A DNA stretch of 64,000 bases from JAGXQV01 sp041674485 (GCA_041674485.1 JBAYVP010000003.1:1-64000); one strand, 5' to 3'. Positions 43,158 through 51,986 are shown, counted from the stretch's first letter. Numbers and translations are program-made. The notes: generated by a model not told the origin, from the sequence alone.

Positions 43158-43469
43158 ATGAAACTGGGAATCGTGGTGACCGATGCCGCCTATCTGCCCA
43201 TTGCGACGGGCCTGATTGATGCGGCGCGTGCAAGGGAGTGGGAAACCAAATGTTTTCTTACCGATACGGGCGTGATGTTGCTGGCCGATGCCGGTTTTGT
43301 CGAACGCGCGCAGGCCAGGCCAAACAGCGTTGCGCTGTGCGAGCATAGCGCCAAAAAATATGCTGGCGGCGCTTTCGATATTTCTGCTTTGGCCGACCGG
43401 ATCGTGGTCGGCGGCCAGACACAGAATGCAGAACTGGCGCGGCTCTGCGACAAGGTACTGGTTTTCTGA
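43158..43469 (+). CDS. DsrE-like protein
   Basis: 103 residues with a DsrE/DsrF-like alpha/beta fold: LGIVVTDAAYLPIATGLIDAARARE, then LADAGFVERAQ, a Cys in VALCEHSAKKY and a closing ADRIVVGGQTQNAELARLCDKVLVF. Proteins of this group bind sulfur on a Cys or act as trimer scaffolds beside TusA. The start is three bases after the TusA stop, so translation is coupled. The precise partner is unknown. Confidence 0.7.
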   Translation: MKLGIVVTDAAYLPIATGLIDAARAREWETKCFLTDTGVMLLADAGFVERAQARPNSVALCEHSAKKYAGGAFDISALADRIVVGGQTQNAELARLCDKVLVF

Positions 43470-43478
43470 GGAGCCGGC

Positions 43479-43730
43479 ATGAATGCACAGAAACGTATAT
43501 TGGTGGTGCCGATCAGCAAAAAGGTAGAAGCACTGCGTATGGCCACAGGCCTTACCCTGCTGGACGATCAGGTAACGGTTGCCGTCTGGGGGGAGATGCC
43601 GGATGCGCCTGAAGCTGCCGAGCAGTTGGAAGCCCTGGAGTTCGTCGAAGTGCCGCTGGCGCGTCTGGATCGGGACATGGATGGCCTGGCGGAGCGGATT
43701 ATCAACAGCGACATGGTGTATTTCGTATGA
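43479..43730 (+). CDS. Small DsrE/DsrF-superfamily protein
   Basis: 83 residues with a DsrE-like N-terminal strand-helix (ILVVPISKKVEALRMATGLTLL) and an acidic C-terminal half; no Cys is present, so it cannot carry persulfide itself. Probably a partner subunit of the preceding DsrE-like protein. GAGG lies before the ATG, and the stop overlaps the next small gene (ATGA). Confidence 0.6.
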   Translation: MNAQKRILVVPISKKVEALRMATGLTLLDDQVTVAVWGEMPDAPEAAEQLEALEFVEVPLARLDRDMDGLAERIINSDMVYFV

Positions 43731-43909
43731 GCGAAAAGAAAAAGGTGCTGCTCATCCATCCACACGCGGATCGGGCAGCATTGCCGGAACTGGCCGGAGC
43801 CTTGCGCCGGGCTGGCGCAGAGGTGCAAGAGCATTTCATGGCGGGCGATTACTCGGCCTTGCTGGACAAGCTTGAAGGCGACGTACTTCCCGTCGTGGTC
43901 AAGGCCTAG
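43727..43909 (+). CDS. Small conserved-context protein (60 aa), function unknown
   Basis: 60 residues, KKVLLIHPHADRAALPELAGALRRAGAEVQEH followed by a short helix. It has the outline of a single Rossmann-like half-domain. No Cys. It overlaps the upstream DsrE-like gene by four bases, so it is clearly translated as part of that cluster, but no family was recognised. Confidence 0.55.
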   Translation: MSEKKKVLLIHPHADRAALPELAGALRRAGAEVQEHFMAGDYSALLDKLEGDVLPVVVKA

Positions 43910-44002
43910 CAATTTGTTGCGGTGCTCGGGTTTTTGAAATTTGGAGTAGAAAAGTAGGCGCATTCGCCTGGGTGTAATGGTGGTTAACTGGAGGGGTCAG
44001 CT

Positions 44003-45487
44003 ATGCAATATCGAATCGACATGAGACTAGCAGCAACAGCCGTCTTGGCGGCAGGCACGCTGCTTGGCGGTTGCAGCGGTGGGGGCAGTAGCAACAACAG
44101 CGTAAATGGGGTGGTGTTTAAGGTCAATGCTCCTGCAGAAATTGCGCAGGTATCGGCTGACGACTACAACGTCAACGTCAACGGCTTAGTTACCGCAGCG
44201 ACTCTCAAGCGCTGGAAGGACGACTGGGCTAACCAACGGCCTGTTGGCATTAGTGGCAAGCTGGTTATCCTGCAGGTATCTGCTGGCACAACGGCGGGTA
44301 CGGAATATATCAAACCGAATGGCACCAACGTGTTCACTTACCTGTCGCCGTCGAGCGAATGGGTGCAGACGCGTAGTAACGGTGTCATCGAAACCACGAG
44401 CATGGTGCCGGACGGCGCGTCCGTGGATGCGCTGCTGAAAAAATACAACATCGACCCGAGAAACGACATGATCGTCGTCGCCATGGGTCAGGGCAGTACC
44501 ACCAACGCCATGGGCCAAGGTCGTATCTGGTACGCCCTGCGCTATTGGGGCGTGGACAAGGCCAACCTGGCCATTCTTAACGGCGGCAACCAGTGGATCA
44601 ACGCCAATGGCATGACCGCTGGCGACTTCCAGGTAGACGCGAGCGTGGCACCCAACAGCGGCACCATTTCCGTCAAGAGTCTGGCGATCGACAATACCCA
44701 ATTGCAGGCCACTTTGGATGATATGCTGAAAATAATACCGTCGAGCGACGCTAACGTGTTGAACGATGGTGTGTTCATCTGGGATGCGCGCAACCTCGGC
44801 CAGTACAGCGCCGGCCAAATGGTTGAGCTCGGCGAAGATACCGATTCGGATACCACCGGTAGCCAGGCGTGTACAACCGCGTACTGTGCGCCGCTCAATC
44901 CGAACAACTATATGTGGAGCTTCCAGAACGGCGGCGCGCGCCAAGGCCACCCGTGGGGCACGCTGCAACTGCAGTTCACGCGCCTGCTGGATTCCACCAA
45001 GGGCTTCAGCTACTTGCCCAAAGCGCAACTCGCCAGCTTGCTGGCGGGCGGCACCAATGCCCAAGGGGTTGGCTTCGTCGGCTCGAATTATGCGCCGGTC
45101 GGCCAAGGCAACGCTTACCAGGAAGGCGATACCATCTACACTTATTGCGAGACGACTTTCCGTGCGATGATTACCGGCGTCGTCGGTGCGGTGATCCTCG
45201 GCAAGCCGACCCGCTTCTACGATGGTGCGATGATCGAGTGGAGCTCGCTGACCTACACAACCGACAAGAACGGCGATTACATCCTGCCGGCTAATTCAGC
45301 GTGGCGCAGCGATGTCGTGTCCTTCTCGCGCCCGGCCACAAGCAATACTCTGGTCAATGCACGCACCATTACCAACCCGCATTCCAGTAACGCAAATGCC
45401 ATCGTGAATGCGGACAAAGGTTACAAGACTGGAGAGGCAGTTTCAGCCGGCGGTGGTGGATTGCCAGGCAACCCTTGCGGCGGCTGA
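44003..45487 (+). CDS. Rhodanese-domain lipoprotein, likely extracytoplasmic
   Basis: 494 residues with a lipoprotein signal (LLGGC, lipid-carrying Cys 24) and a Ser/Gly-rich spacer. Two rhodanese-like halves follow: GRIWYALRYWGVDKANLAILNGG near residue 175-197 and a C-terminal half with the candidate catalytic Cys 382 in IYTYCETTFRAM and FYDGAMIEWSSL. GGAGG precedes the ATG and a terminator follows. Rhodanese lipoproteins next to porin-cytochrome genes occur in Geobacter (ExtH). A sulfur-transfer or sulfur/selenium-oxyanion role outside the cytoplasm is inferred; the natural substrate is unknown. Confidence 0.82.
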   Translation: MQYRIDMRLAATAVLAAGTLLGGCSGGGSSNNSVNGVVFKVNAPAEIAQVSADDYNVNVNGLVTAATLKRWKDDWANQRPVGISGKLVILQVSAGTTAGTEYIKPNGTNVFTYLSPSSEWVQTRSNGVIETTSMVPDGASVDALLKKYNIDPRNDMIVVAMGQGSTTNAMGQGRIWYALRYWGVDKANLAILNGGNQWINANGMTAGDFQVDASVAPNSGTISVKSLAIDNTQLQATLDDMLKIIPSSDANVLNDGVFIWDARNLGQYSAGQMVELGEDTDSDTTGSQACTTAYCAPLNPNNYMWSFQNGGARQGHPWGTLQLQFTRLLDSTKGFSYLPKAQLASLLAGGTNAQGVGFVGSNYAPVGQGNAYQEGDTIYTYCETTFRAMITGVVGAVILGKPTRFYDGAMIEWSSLTYTTDKNGDYILPANSAWRSDVVSFSRPATSNTLVNARTITNPHSSNANAIVNADKGYKTGEAVSAGGGGLPGNPCGG

Positions 45488-45506
45488 TAAAACCCCGCAA
45501 ACTTGT

Positions 45507-45533
45507 GGCCCACGATTTTCGTGGGCCTTTTTT
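45507..45533 (+). terminator. Intrinsic terminator after the rhodanese lipoprotein gene
   Basis: GGCCCACGA / TCGTGGGCC, nine-base perfect stem with a TTT loop and six T. It lies only 16 bp before the next gene, so that gene needs read-through or a promoter overlapping the hairpin. Confidence 0.9.
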
Positions 45534-45548
45534 ATTTGTGATGCCGAC

Positions 45549-46787
45549 ATGAAATTGCATGTAATGGGCTTGCCCGGTCTCAATAGTCGGTTACGGCTGC
45601 TGTTTTGGCTGGTTGTCACAGGCATGTTGCTCGGTCTGGCCGGTTGCGGCCAGAAACCGCCTGCCGTGCCCGATGTTGACAGCTTCCTTGCAAAACACTG
45701 GAGCGATCCACTGGTGCCACAGGGAGAGCCGCCGGCCGGCTTTGGTTCGCTTGAAGCCTCGCTGGCGCCCGAGGCTTGCGGGGCTTGCCATGCCGAGCAG
45801 TACCGGCAGTGGCAAGGCGCGCTGCACAGCCATACTATGGGGGCGGGCATACTCTGGCAATTCGAGTTGCTCGGCCAAGAAGAAACCAATCGTTGCCTGC
45901 GTTGCCATGCCCCGCTGGCCGAGCAGAAGGCGCTGGTCGCCCGTGCCCGCGGCTGGAAAAATGCTCCAACCTCGCCTCTGCCCGCCTATGTCTCACCACA
46001 TCTGGATAGCAGCGGCTTGGTATGCGCGGCTTGCCACGTGCGCAGGCATCGGCGCTACGGGCCGCCGCAGCCGCGCAACATGCCGACCGGTCATGCACCG
46101 CACGACGGATTTGTTGCATCGAGCGCATTTCAGGACAGCCGTTTTTGCGCCCACTGCCACCAGTTCCCGGAGCAAGGCCCTTCGTTGGCGGGCAAGTTGC
46201 GAGAGGACACTTACCGGCAATGGTTAAGCAGTTCCTTTGCGCCTGAACAGCCTTGTCAGTCCTGCCATATGCCGGGCCGGAAACACCTGTGGCGAGGCAT
46301 TCACGACCCTGAAATGGTGCGCAAGGCGCTGGCCGTTGAATTGAAGCTGACCAGGCTGGACGGAGGCAAATACCGAGCGGAGGTGGTTGCACGAAACCAG
46401 GGTGCGGGCCATCATCTACCCACCTACATGGTTGCCAAGATTGACCTGGTGCTTTCTCTGCGCAAGCCCGGTGTACCCGATGTCGAGTTGGCGCGCGACG
46501 TTATCGGCTGGAAAGCAGATGTCGATATCAAGCAGGAGGAATTCGACACCCGTATCCCGGCAGGAGAAAGCCGTCGCTACGCACATGAATTCAAGGCGCC
46601 ACTGCGTCCGGGATGGAATGTGGAACTGCGGGTGGATGTGGCGCCACGGGAGCACTACGAGCGCATGTTCAGCTACAGCATGGCTAATGTTGCGATGTCC
46701 GGGGAATCCAGGAGGTTGCTGAAAACCGCAATAGAGGAAGCGGCGGCGGCACGGTTCACTGCGCTGCGCGTATTGGCAGAACCCTGA
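45549..46787 (+). CDS. Pentaheme c-type cytochrome lipoprotein
   Basis: 412 residues. The start at 45549 gives a lipoprotein signal (LLGLAGC, Cys 33); longer readings run into the terminator. Five CxxCH heme motifs lie in the N-terminal 60%: CGACH, CLRCH, CAACH, CAHCH and CQSCH. The C-terminal third lacks hemes and looks like a beta-rich domain (NQGAGHHLPTYMVAKIDLVLSLRK), as in cytochromes of the c554/nitrite-reductase-like multiheme group. Predicted to be anchored in the outer or inner membrane and to pass electrons between periplasm and cell surface. Confidence 0.85.
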   Translation: MKLHVMGLPGLNSRLRLLFWLVVTGMLLGLAGCGQKPPAVPDVDSFLAKHWSDPLVPQGEPPAGFGSLEASLAPEACGACHAEQYRQWQGALHSHTMGAGILWQFELLGQEETNRCLRCHAPLAEQKALVARARGWKNAPTSPLPAYVSPHLDSSGLVCAACHVRRHRRYGPPQPRNMPTGHAPHDGFVASSAFQDSRFCAHCHQFPEQGPSLAGKLREDTYRQWLSSSFAPEQPCQSCHMPGRKHLWRGIHDPEMVRKALAVELKLTRLDGGKYRAEVVARNQGAGHHLPTYMVAKIDLVLSLRKPGVPDVELARDVIGWKADVDIKQEEFDTRIPAGESRRYAHEFKAPLRPGWNVELRVDVAPREHYERMFSYSMANVAMSGESRRLLKTAIEEAAAARFTALRVLAEP

Positions 46788-46883
46788 TTGCATTATGAAA
46801 CATACGCCCTTGCAAAGCGGATAGTGCAATAAAGTTTGCCCGCTAAAGAAATGTAACTTATTGACGCATCGTATGTTTTGTGT

Positions 46884-46899
46884 TGGCACACAACATGCT
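46884..46899 (+). promoter_or_regulatory. Sigma54 (-24/-12) promoter before the cytochrome-porin operon
   Basis: TGGCAC-N5-ATGCTT: a perfect -24 box with correct GG-to-GC spacing and one deviation at -12. It lies 34 bp before the ATG of the small secreted protein that heads the triheme cytochrome and porin genes. Confidence 0.75.
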
Positions 46900-46932
46900 T
46901 AAGTATTTTGTGAACTGAGAGGCGAGGGCGGT

Positions 46933-47223
46933 ATGAGCAGAGTGCTATTGCAGTGCTGTACCGGGATTATGATGGTTATGCTATCGTTGGCTGCAACCAG
47001 CGCGATAGCCGCAGAAGCCGCAGAAACCCAGCCGCGTCTGAAATACCGCGCCAAGGGTCCGGTGTGCATGTGTGCCTCGGGTCTGAGTGAAGAGGAAATC
47101 AGGCGCGGCATGGCACAATCGCTTCTCGATCGATTGCAGGGCAAAGAGCAGGCTACCCAAGATCTGCCGGAGAAAGATTCTACGCAACCAACCAGGAGAA
47201 ATACAAATGAGGATCGGAAATAA
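46933..47223 (+). CDS. Small secreted protein with Cys-Met-Cys motif
   Basis: 96 residues: signal peptide (about 1-26, cleaved near AIAAEAA), then KYRAKGPVCMCASGLSEEEIRRGMAQSLLDRL and a polar tail. The CxC pair is the only Cys of the mature protein and could bind metal, heme-associated ligand or persulfide. It is the first gene after the sigma54 promoter and its 3' end overlaps the cytochrome start by 17 bp. Family not recognised with certainty; small accessory proteins occur at this place in ExtHIJKL-like clusters. Confidence 0.7.
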   Translation: MSRVLLQCCTGIMMVMLSLAATSAIAAEAAETQPRLKYRAKGPVCMCASGLSEEEIRRGMAQSLLDRLQGKEQATQDLPEKDSTQPTRRNTNEDRK

Positions 47224-47701
47224 ATCTGGGTCGTTTAAGAAGCTGCTTCGGGCAAGTGCGATATTTACTTTTCTCGGTGTTGCCGTTGCCTGGCTGGCCG
47301 GCAACGAAAGGGCGGCCGAGCCGGTTGAAGTGCATGCAGCAGGCTGGGGGTCGGAATCCTTGATAGTGCTGCAGGACGGATTGAGCAAGGTGTCGCCCAT
47401 TGCGCTGGCGAATGCTTGCGGCATGGGAGCGTCCAGCTGCTTCAAGTGCCACAATGGAAAGCGTGCCGGTGCGCCCAATATGGACGAAGCAAAAGCTCCT
47501 TGGCATACCCAGCACAAGAAGGTCAATAACTCCTGCGTCGGCTGCCACAAGGGTAATCCGCGTCTGATGAAAGAAGATTTGGCGCACGCCCAAATGGTTA
47601 AGTCCCCCCGAGGCGGTGCCGAATTATGCGGCGGCTGTCACAAGGGCGACCTCAGCAAGTTCGAAGCACCTTACAAATCCATAACCAGCGGGAGCAAATA
47701 A
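47207..47701 (+). CDS. Triheme periplasmic cytochrome c (c7/c3-like)
   Basis: 164 residues with an N-terminal hydrophobic segment (signal or anchor, about 14-30) and three heme motifs: CFKCH, CVGCH and CGGCH. Extra His residues in WHTQHKK and in LAHAQMVK are placed to serve as distal ligands, as in bis-His c7/c3 cytochromes. The ATG at 47207 has AGGAG upstream. It lies one base before the porin gene, so the two are surely co-translated and probably form a porin-cytochrome electron path. Confidence 0.85.
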   Translation: MRIGNKSGSFKKLLRASAIFTFLGVAVAWLAGNERAAEPVEVHAAGWGSESLIVLQDGLSKVSPIALANACGMGASSCFKCHNGKRAGAPNMDEAKAPWHTQHKKVNNSCVGCHKGNPRLMKEDLAHAQMVKSPRGGAELCGGCHKGDLSKFEAPYKSITSGSK

Positions 47702-47702
47702 G

Positions 47703-48878
47703 ATGAGATTGAATGCATTTATAGCGAAAAGAAAAGCATGGGGCGCCCTGTTGGGCGGCATCGGTTTGGCCTGCGCTGCGCCGGTGGCTCTGGCGGGCCC
47801 GACCATACAGTTTGGCGAACAGGGGTCGTTGACTTTTACCTATGCGTTGCAGGCTTGGGCGCAAAATGTCGATTACAGCGCCAATAACCGGGTGAGCCAG
47901 ACAGATTTCTTTCTTCGCCGCAACCGGCTGGCGTTTTCCGGGCAGTTCAACGATTACATCGGTTTTTACGCGCAATTGGAAGGCGGCGGCAACCCGGGTG
48001 CCGATAACAAGGTTTACTTCCGCGATAGTTATCTCACTTTCGATTACACGGATGAATTGCGTTTCATTATCGGCGAATTCAAGAACACCTTCTCTCGCGA
48101 GAATCTGGAAGCCTGCCTGGAGCCCCTTACAATGGATCGCTCCGAGAATCTGGCCTACACCCCGTTTGGCGGAACGCGGGACAAGGGCGTGGCGATGTGG
48201 GGCAACCTGCTTGACGCCAAGTTGCAGTATCGGCTCATGGTCGCTCAAGGACGCGATGACGGCAACAAGGCGAGCGACAATCCCCGCCTGACAGCGCGGA
48301 TGCATTACAGCTTTTTTGACCCGGAATACAATTATGGCTATTTGGGTACTTATCTGGGCACGGCCAAGGTGTTTACCGTCGGCGTCGCCTATGACCAGCA
48401 GTCCGACGTAGTTTACGCCAACTACCCGATGCGCCACGACCCTCAGGACTACAAGGCGTGGACGGTGGATGCCTTCTTCGAATACCCCGCTGCGAGCGGC
48501 GTGTATACCGTTTCGGGCGCTTACTTCGAATATGATACCAACAATGTCAGCAATAAAATGCCGGATGCCAATTTCCCCGTCAGCGGTGACCTGAAGGGTC
48601 ATTATGTGAAGGCGGGATACATGTTCCCGGATAAGGTAGGCTTTGGGCGTTTGCAGTTTTTTGCCAGGAACGAAAAGTCCGACTACGGTATCAAGACGGG
48701 TATTGCGGAATACCATGACCGTACCTGGAACAGCATTGGCGCAAACTATTATCTGGATGGACAGAAGCTGAAGCTTACATTTGAAATAGCCGACATCTCC
48801 TTCGATACGCCGCATCCGGTGACCCCGAAATTGGGCGATTACAAGCAGGCGACTCTCGGCCTGCAATTCATCTTCTGA
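47703..48878 (+). CDS. Outer-membrane beta-barrel porin (OprO/P-like)
   Basis: 391 residues: signal peptide (cleaved near ALAGP), then alternating amphipathic strands and a C-terminal Phe (LGLQFIF), the outer-membrane sorting signal. Strand text such as FFLRRNRLAFSGQFNDYIGFYAQLEGG and FRDSYLTFDYTDELRFIIGEF is typical of phosphate-selective-porin-like barrels used in porin-cytochrome conduits and of Geobacter ExtI, implicated in selenite handling. It may hold the triheme cytochrome or admit an oxyanion. A terminator follows. Confidence 0.85.
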   Translation: MRLNAFIAKRKAWGALLGGIGLACAAPVALAGPTIQFGEQGSLTFTYALQAWAQNVDYSANNRVSQTDFFLRRNRLAFSGQFNDYIGFYAQLEGGGNPGADNKVYFRDSYLTFDYTDELRFIIGEFKNTFSRENLEACLEPLTMDRSENLAYTPFGGTRDKGVAMWGNLLDAKLQYRLMVAQGRDDGNKASDNPRLTARMHYSFFDPEYNYGYLGTYLGTAKVFTVGVAYDQQSDVVYANYPMRHDPQDYKAWTVDAFFEYPAASGVYTVSGAYFEYDTNNVSNKMPDANFPVSGDLKGHYVKAGYMFPDKVGFGRLQFFARNEKSDYGIKTGIAEYHDRTWNSIGANYYLDGQKLKLTFEIADISFDTPHPVTPKLGDYKQATLGLQFIF

Positions 48879-48915
48879 TTCAAACCGGAATCCCGCAGAT
48901 TCACACAATATTTCA

Positions 48916-48940
48916 AGCGGCCCACAAGGCCGCTTTTTTT
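48916..48940 (+). terminator. Intrinsic terminator after the porin gene
   Basis: AGCGGCC / GGCCGCT, seven-base stem, five-base loop, then seven T. Confidence 0.9.
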
Positions 48941-48967
48941 ACGGTAGTATCAACCCGGAAAAAGCAG

Positions 48968-49090
48968 TTAGCCGCAGAGAGCACAGAATTCTCAGAGAAA
49001 ACTGAACGGTTGTTGAGAGAGGTTTATTCACCTTTGGGGTGAAACCAAGCAATGCGGGAAATCCTTGCCCTCTCTGTGAACTCTGTGGCC
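48968..49090. repeat. Imperfect inverted repeat upstream of the kinase gene
   Basis: GCCGCAGAGAGCACAGAATTC near the left end is answered by CTCTCTGTGAACTCTGTGGC near 49070-49089. Such CAGAG-rich inverted pairs are common intergenic repeats. It covers the first codons of the longer possible kinase frame, one reason for choosing the later start. Confidence 0.5.
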
Positions 49091-49120
49091 CGAACCAAGG
49101 TTTTTAGGATCAATGCCACC

Positions 49121-50521
49121 ATGACGGTCACCATCCTGATTTCGGCGCTGGCGCTGACATGTTTATATGCGCTTGCCAGCGGACGCACCCCGCACGGCAT
49201 CGATCCCGCCTGGCTGTGGTCAGGCGTGGCCGGGGTAATTTTAATCATGGCATTCCGCCAAACGCTTGAAAATATCGCCTTGCGCAGGCTGAGGCGCGGG
49301 CTGTTCAAGGCGCGTGAGGGCTTGCTGGATCCGGTGCCGGCCGGTCGCCTGGGCTGGCTCATGGCGGGCCGCATTATCGGCGAATACAACGTCACCATCA
49401 GCACCTTGCAGTCTATGTTTCGCACGGTGGAGGAGTGCCAGGGCCGCTTGCTAAATCAGCGCAACAAGATGGGCGCTCTGCTGCAAAGCCTTCCGGGCGC
49501 TCTGCTGAGCTTATCCGACGATCTGCAGGTCATCATGGCAAACAAGCAGGCAGAAGAGCTGTTTTCCAGCCATCCAACGCCGCTAATCGGCGCAAACTTG
49601 TTTGACGTCTTGCGCTTGGGCGAGCGTGACCGGGAGTTGCTGCGCGATACATTCCTGAACAAATTCCCCATCCGCAGCCAGGAAATCAGCCTGGACACCG
49701 ATACCGGGCCATCTTATTACTCGCTCAATCTGGAGTTTTACAACGACGAGGACAATGATATCGGGTGTGTGCTGATTCTTCAGGACATCTCAGAGTACCG
49801 CCAGCTGCAGGACAGCATAGCCATGCGCGAAAAACTGGTTGCCATGGGGCAGTTGGCTGCCGGCGTTGCCCATGAATTGAATACCCCGCTGGGCAACATC
49901 CTGGGTTATGCGCAGCTGCTGGGCCGCGCGACGGAAAATCCGCAAAAACTTACGGAATACGCACGCATTATCGGCGATGAGACTAAGCGCTGCTCACGCA
50001 TCGTTCAGGATCTTCTTAACTATGCGCGCGAGGATCGCTGTACCGGGGAGACATGCGAGATCAACCAGTTGATTCGCGAGCTGATCGAAACTTTCCTGAA
50101 TTGCCGTTTGAAACGCTATGACATCGAGGCCATGCTGGAGCTCACCGAGACGCCCTTGGTGGTTGAGGGCGGGTGCGGCCAACTCGACATCGTCCTGACC
50201 AATTTGATCCTCAACGCCATCCATGCTCTCGACGGAGTCAAGAATCCGGTTATCGTCGTCAGCACGCGCGTTGATGAAGACTATGCAGTAATCGGCGTTG
50301 CGGACAACGGCCTTGGCGTGCCCGTGGGCATCAGAAACCGTATCTTTGACCCATTTTTTACCACCAAGGGTATCGGCCAGGGCAGTGGATTAGGTTTGCC
50401 TATCAGTCAGGCGATACTGGGAAAAAGAGGCGGCTTTATTGTTTACGACAGCGAATACACGGATGGGGCTCGTTTTTTAATTAAAATTCCTGCTGTCGAT
50501 ATGCGTCGCGCCGGGCTGTAA
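49121..50521 (+). CDS. Membrane sensor histidine kinase of an NtrBC-like pair
   Basis: 466 residues from the ATG at 49121 (an ATG at 49052 would add 23 residues encoded by repeat-like DNA). Two membrane helices near the N-terminus (about 3-20 and 32-48) with little periplasmic sequence, a PAS domain (about 115-225), HisKA with phospho-His 251 in AGVAHELNTPLGNILGYAQ, and an HATPase domain with GQGSGLGLPISQAIL. It is 64 bp before the sigma54 activator and presumably phosphorylates it. The short loop suggests sensing within the membrane or through the cytoplasmic PAS. Confidence 0.88.
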   Translation: MTVTILISALALTCLYALASGRTPHGIDPAWLWSGVAGVILIMAFRQTLENIALRRLRRGLFKAREGLLDPVPAGRLGWLMAGRIIGEYNVTISTLQSMFRTVEECQGRLLNQRNKMGALLQSLPGALLSLSDDLQVIMANKQAEELFSSHPTPLIGANLFDVLRLGERDRELLRDTFLNKFPIRSQEISLDTDTGPSYYSLNLEFYNDEDNDIGCVLILQDISEYRQLQDSIAMREKLVAMGQLAAGVAHELNTPLGNILGYAQLLGRATENPQKLTEYARIIGDETKRCSRIVQDLLNYAREDRCTGETCEINQLIRELIETFLNCRLKRYDIEAMLELTETPLVVEGGCGQLDIVLTNLILNAIHALDGVKNPVIVVSTRVDEDYAVIGVADNGLGVPVGIRNRIFDPFFTTKGIGQGSGLGLPISQAILGKRGGFIVYDSEYTDGARFLIKIPAVDMRRAGL

Positions 50522-50585
50522 GCGAATAGGAATACATGGACTTGCCGGACTATCTCAAACCCGGCGCCACAATGAGGTTTGAATT

Positions 50586-51986
50586 ATGAATCAGCGCATC
50601 CCCGGATCAAAGCAGGAACAAGCTGGTAGCCGTCCGACCATACTGGTTGTAGAAGACGATCAGAACATGCGCACGCTTATCGCGACCGTGCTGGGTGAAT
50701 CCGAAATGGCCTTTGATGTTGCTACCGTGGAAAACGGCCATGAGGCTATGGATTATGTCGAGCATAATGACGTTGCCGTGGTAGTCACCGATTTGCGTAT
50801 GCCGTGGGCAAATGGACTCGATCTGCTGAGTTTCGTGAAGGCCAATTCGGTGCTGACGCAGGTGGTGCTGGTGACAGGGCACGCCACGGTAGAGTCGGCA
50901 GTCAAGGCTATCAAGAGCGGCGCTTATGATTATGTGCTCAAACCATTCGATACGGAAGAACTGCGCTGCATTGTTGAACGCGCTCTGGAGCATCACCTGC
51001 TTGCCACAGAAAATCAGCGTTTACGACATCAGCAACGCTTCTACATCGAAAGCGGCGAGCTGATAGGGCAATCCCAGAACATGGAACGAGTGCGTCGCCT
51101 TATTGACGCGACTGCAGCGCATGATTGCGGGGCATTTATCTATGGTGAAAGCGGCAGCGGTAAGGAATTGGTCGCACGGCAAATTCATCTGCGCAGCAAG
51201 CGCAGCGGATATCGGTTCATTGCGGTGAACTGCGCGGCAATTCCTGATAACCTGATCGAAAGCGAACTGTTCGGATACAGAAGGGGCGCCTTCACAGGCG
51301 CCGACCGCGATAAGGCAGGCTTATTCGAAGCGGCTAACGGCGGCACAATGTTCTTGGACGAGATCAACAGCGCCTCGCTGGCGCTCCAGGCCAAATTGAT
51401 GCGAGTGCTGCAGGACGGCGGCTTCTATCCCATGGGCGCCACCACGCCGGTGACGGTCGACGTCCAGATACTGGCAGCAACCAACAGACCAGTTCGAGAG
51501 CTGGTGGAAAAGCAGGAGCTTCGGGAAGATCTTTATTTTCGCCTGATGCTCATGGAGATCAACGTGCCGCCGCTGCGCGAGCGGCCGGAGGATATCGCGC
51601 TGCTTGCCTATTATTTCCTCAACAAGCACGCTACCCGTTTGAACAAGCCATTCACCGGCATCAGCACCGACGTGCTCGGAGCCATGATGCGCTACGAATG
51701 GCCGGGTAACGTGCGCGAACTGGAAAACATCGTCCAGCGCATGATCATCCTGACGGAGGGCGATCGGATCGAGGTCGATACCTTGCCCGACAGCTTGGCC
51801 AAACAAAGAGAGACCAAGGGTAGAGCGCTGGACTACCTGCTGCCAAGAAGCCTGGATGAAGTGGAAGCTTATTTCATCCGCAAGACCTTGCGTGAAACCC
51901 AAGGAGACCGAGCGTTGGCAGCAGAGATTCTGGGTATAGATAAATCCACACTGTGGCGCAAGATCAAGCGCTATGAAATTGAATAA
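50586..51986 (+). CDS. NtrC-family sigma54-dependent response regulator
   Basis: 466 residues: receiver (about 18-130; phospho-Asp in VVVTDLRMPWANG), AAA+ domain with Walker A GESGSGKE, the sigma54-contact loop GAFTGA, Walker B GGTMFLDEI, and a C-terminal Fis-type helix-turn-helix (DRALAAEILGIDKSTLWRKIKRY). It activates transcription only from -24/-12 promoters; the two best such sites in the window (40959 and 46884) precede the sulfur-relay and cytochrome-porin genes, which makes those its probable targets. It overlaps the next gene by 14 bp. Confidence 0.92.
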   Translation: MNQRIPGSKQEQAGSRPTILVVEDDQNMRTLIATVLGESEMAFDVATVENGHEAMDYVEHNDVAVVVTDLRMPWANGLDLLSFVKANSVLTQVVLVTGHATVESAVKAIKSGAYDYVLKPFDTEELRCIVERALEHHLLATENQRLRHQQRFYIESGELIGQSQNMERVRRLIDATAAHDCGAFIYGESGSGKELVARQIHLRSKRSGYRFIAVNCAAIPDNLIESELFGYRRGAFTGADRDKAGLFEAANGGTMFLDEINSASLALQAKLMRVLQDGGFYPMGATTPVTVDVQILAATNRPVRELVEKQELREDLYFRLMLMEINVPPLRERPEDIALLAYYFLNKHATRLNKPFTGISTDVLGAMMRYEWPGNVRELENIVQRMIILTEGDRIEVDTLPDSLAKQRETKGRALDYLLPRSLDEVEAYFIRKTLRETQGDRALAAEILGIDKSTLWRKIKRYEIE

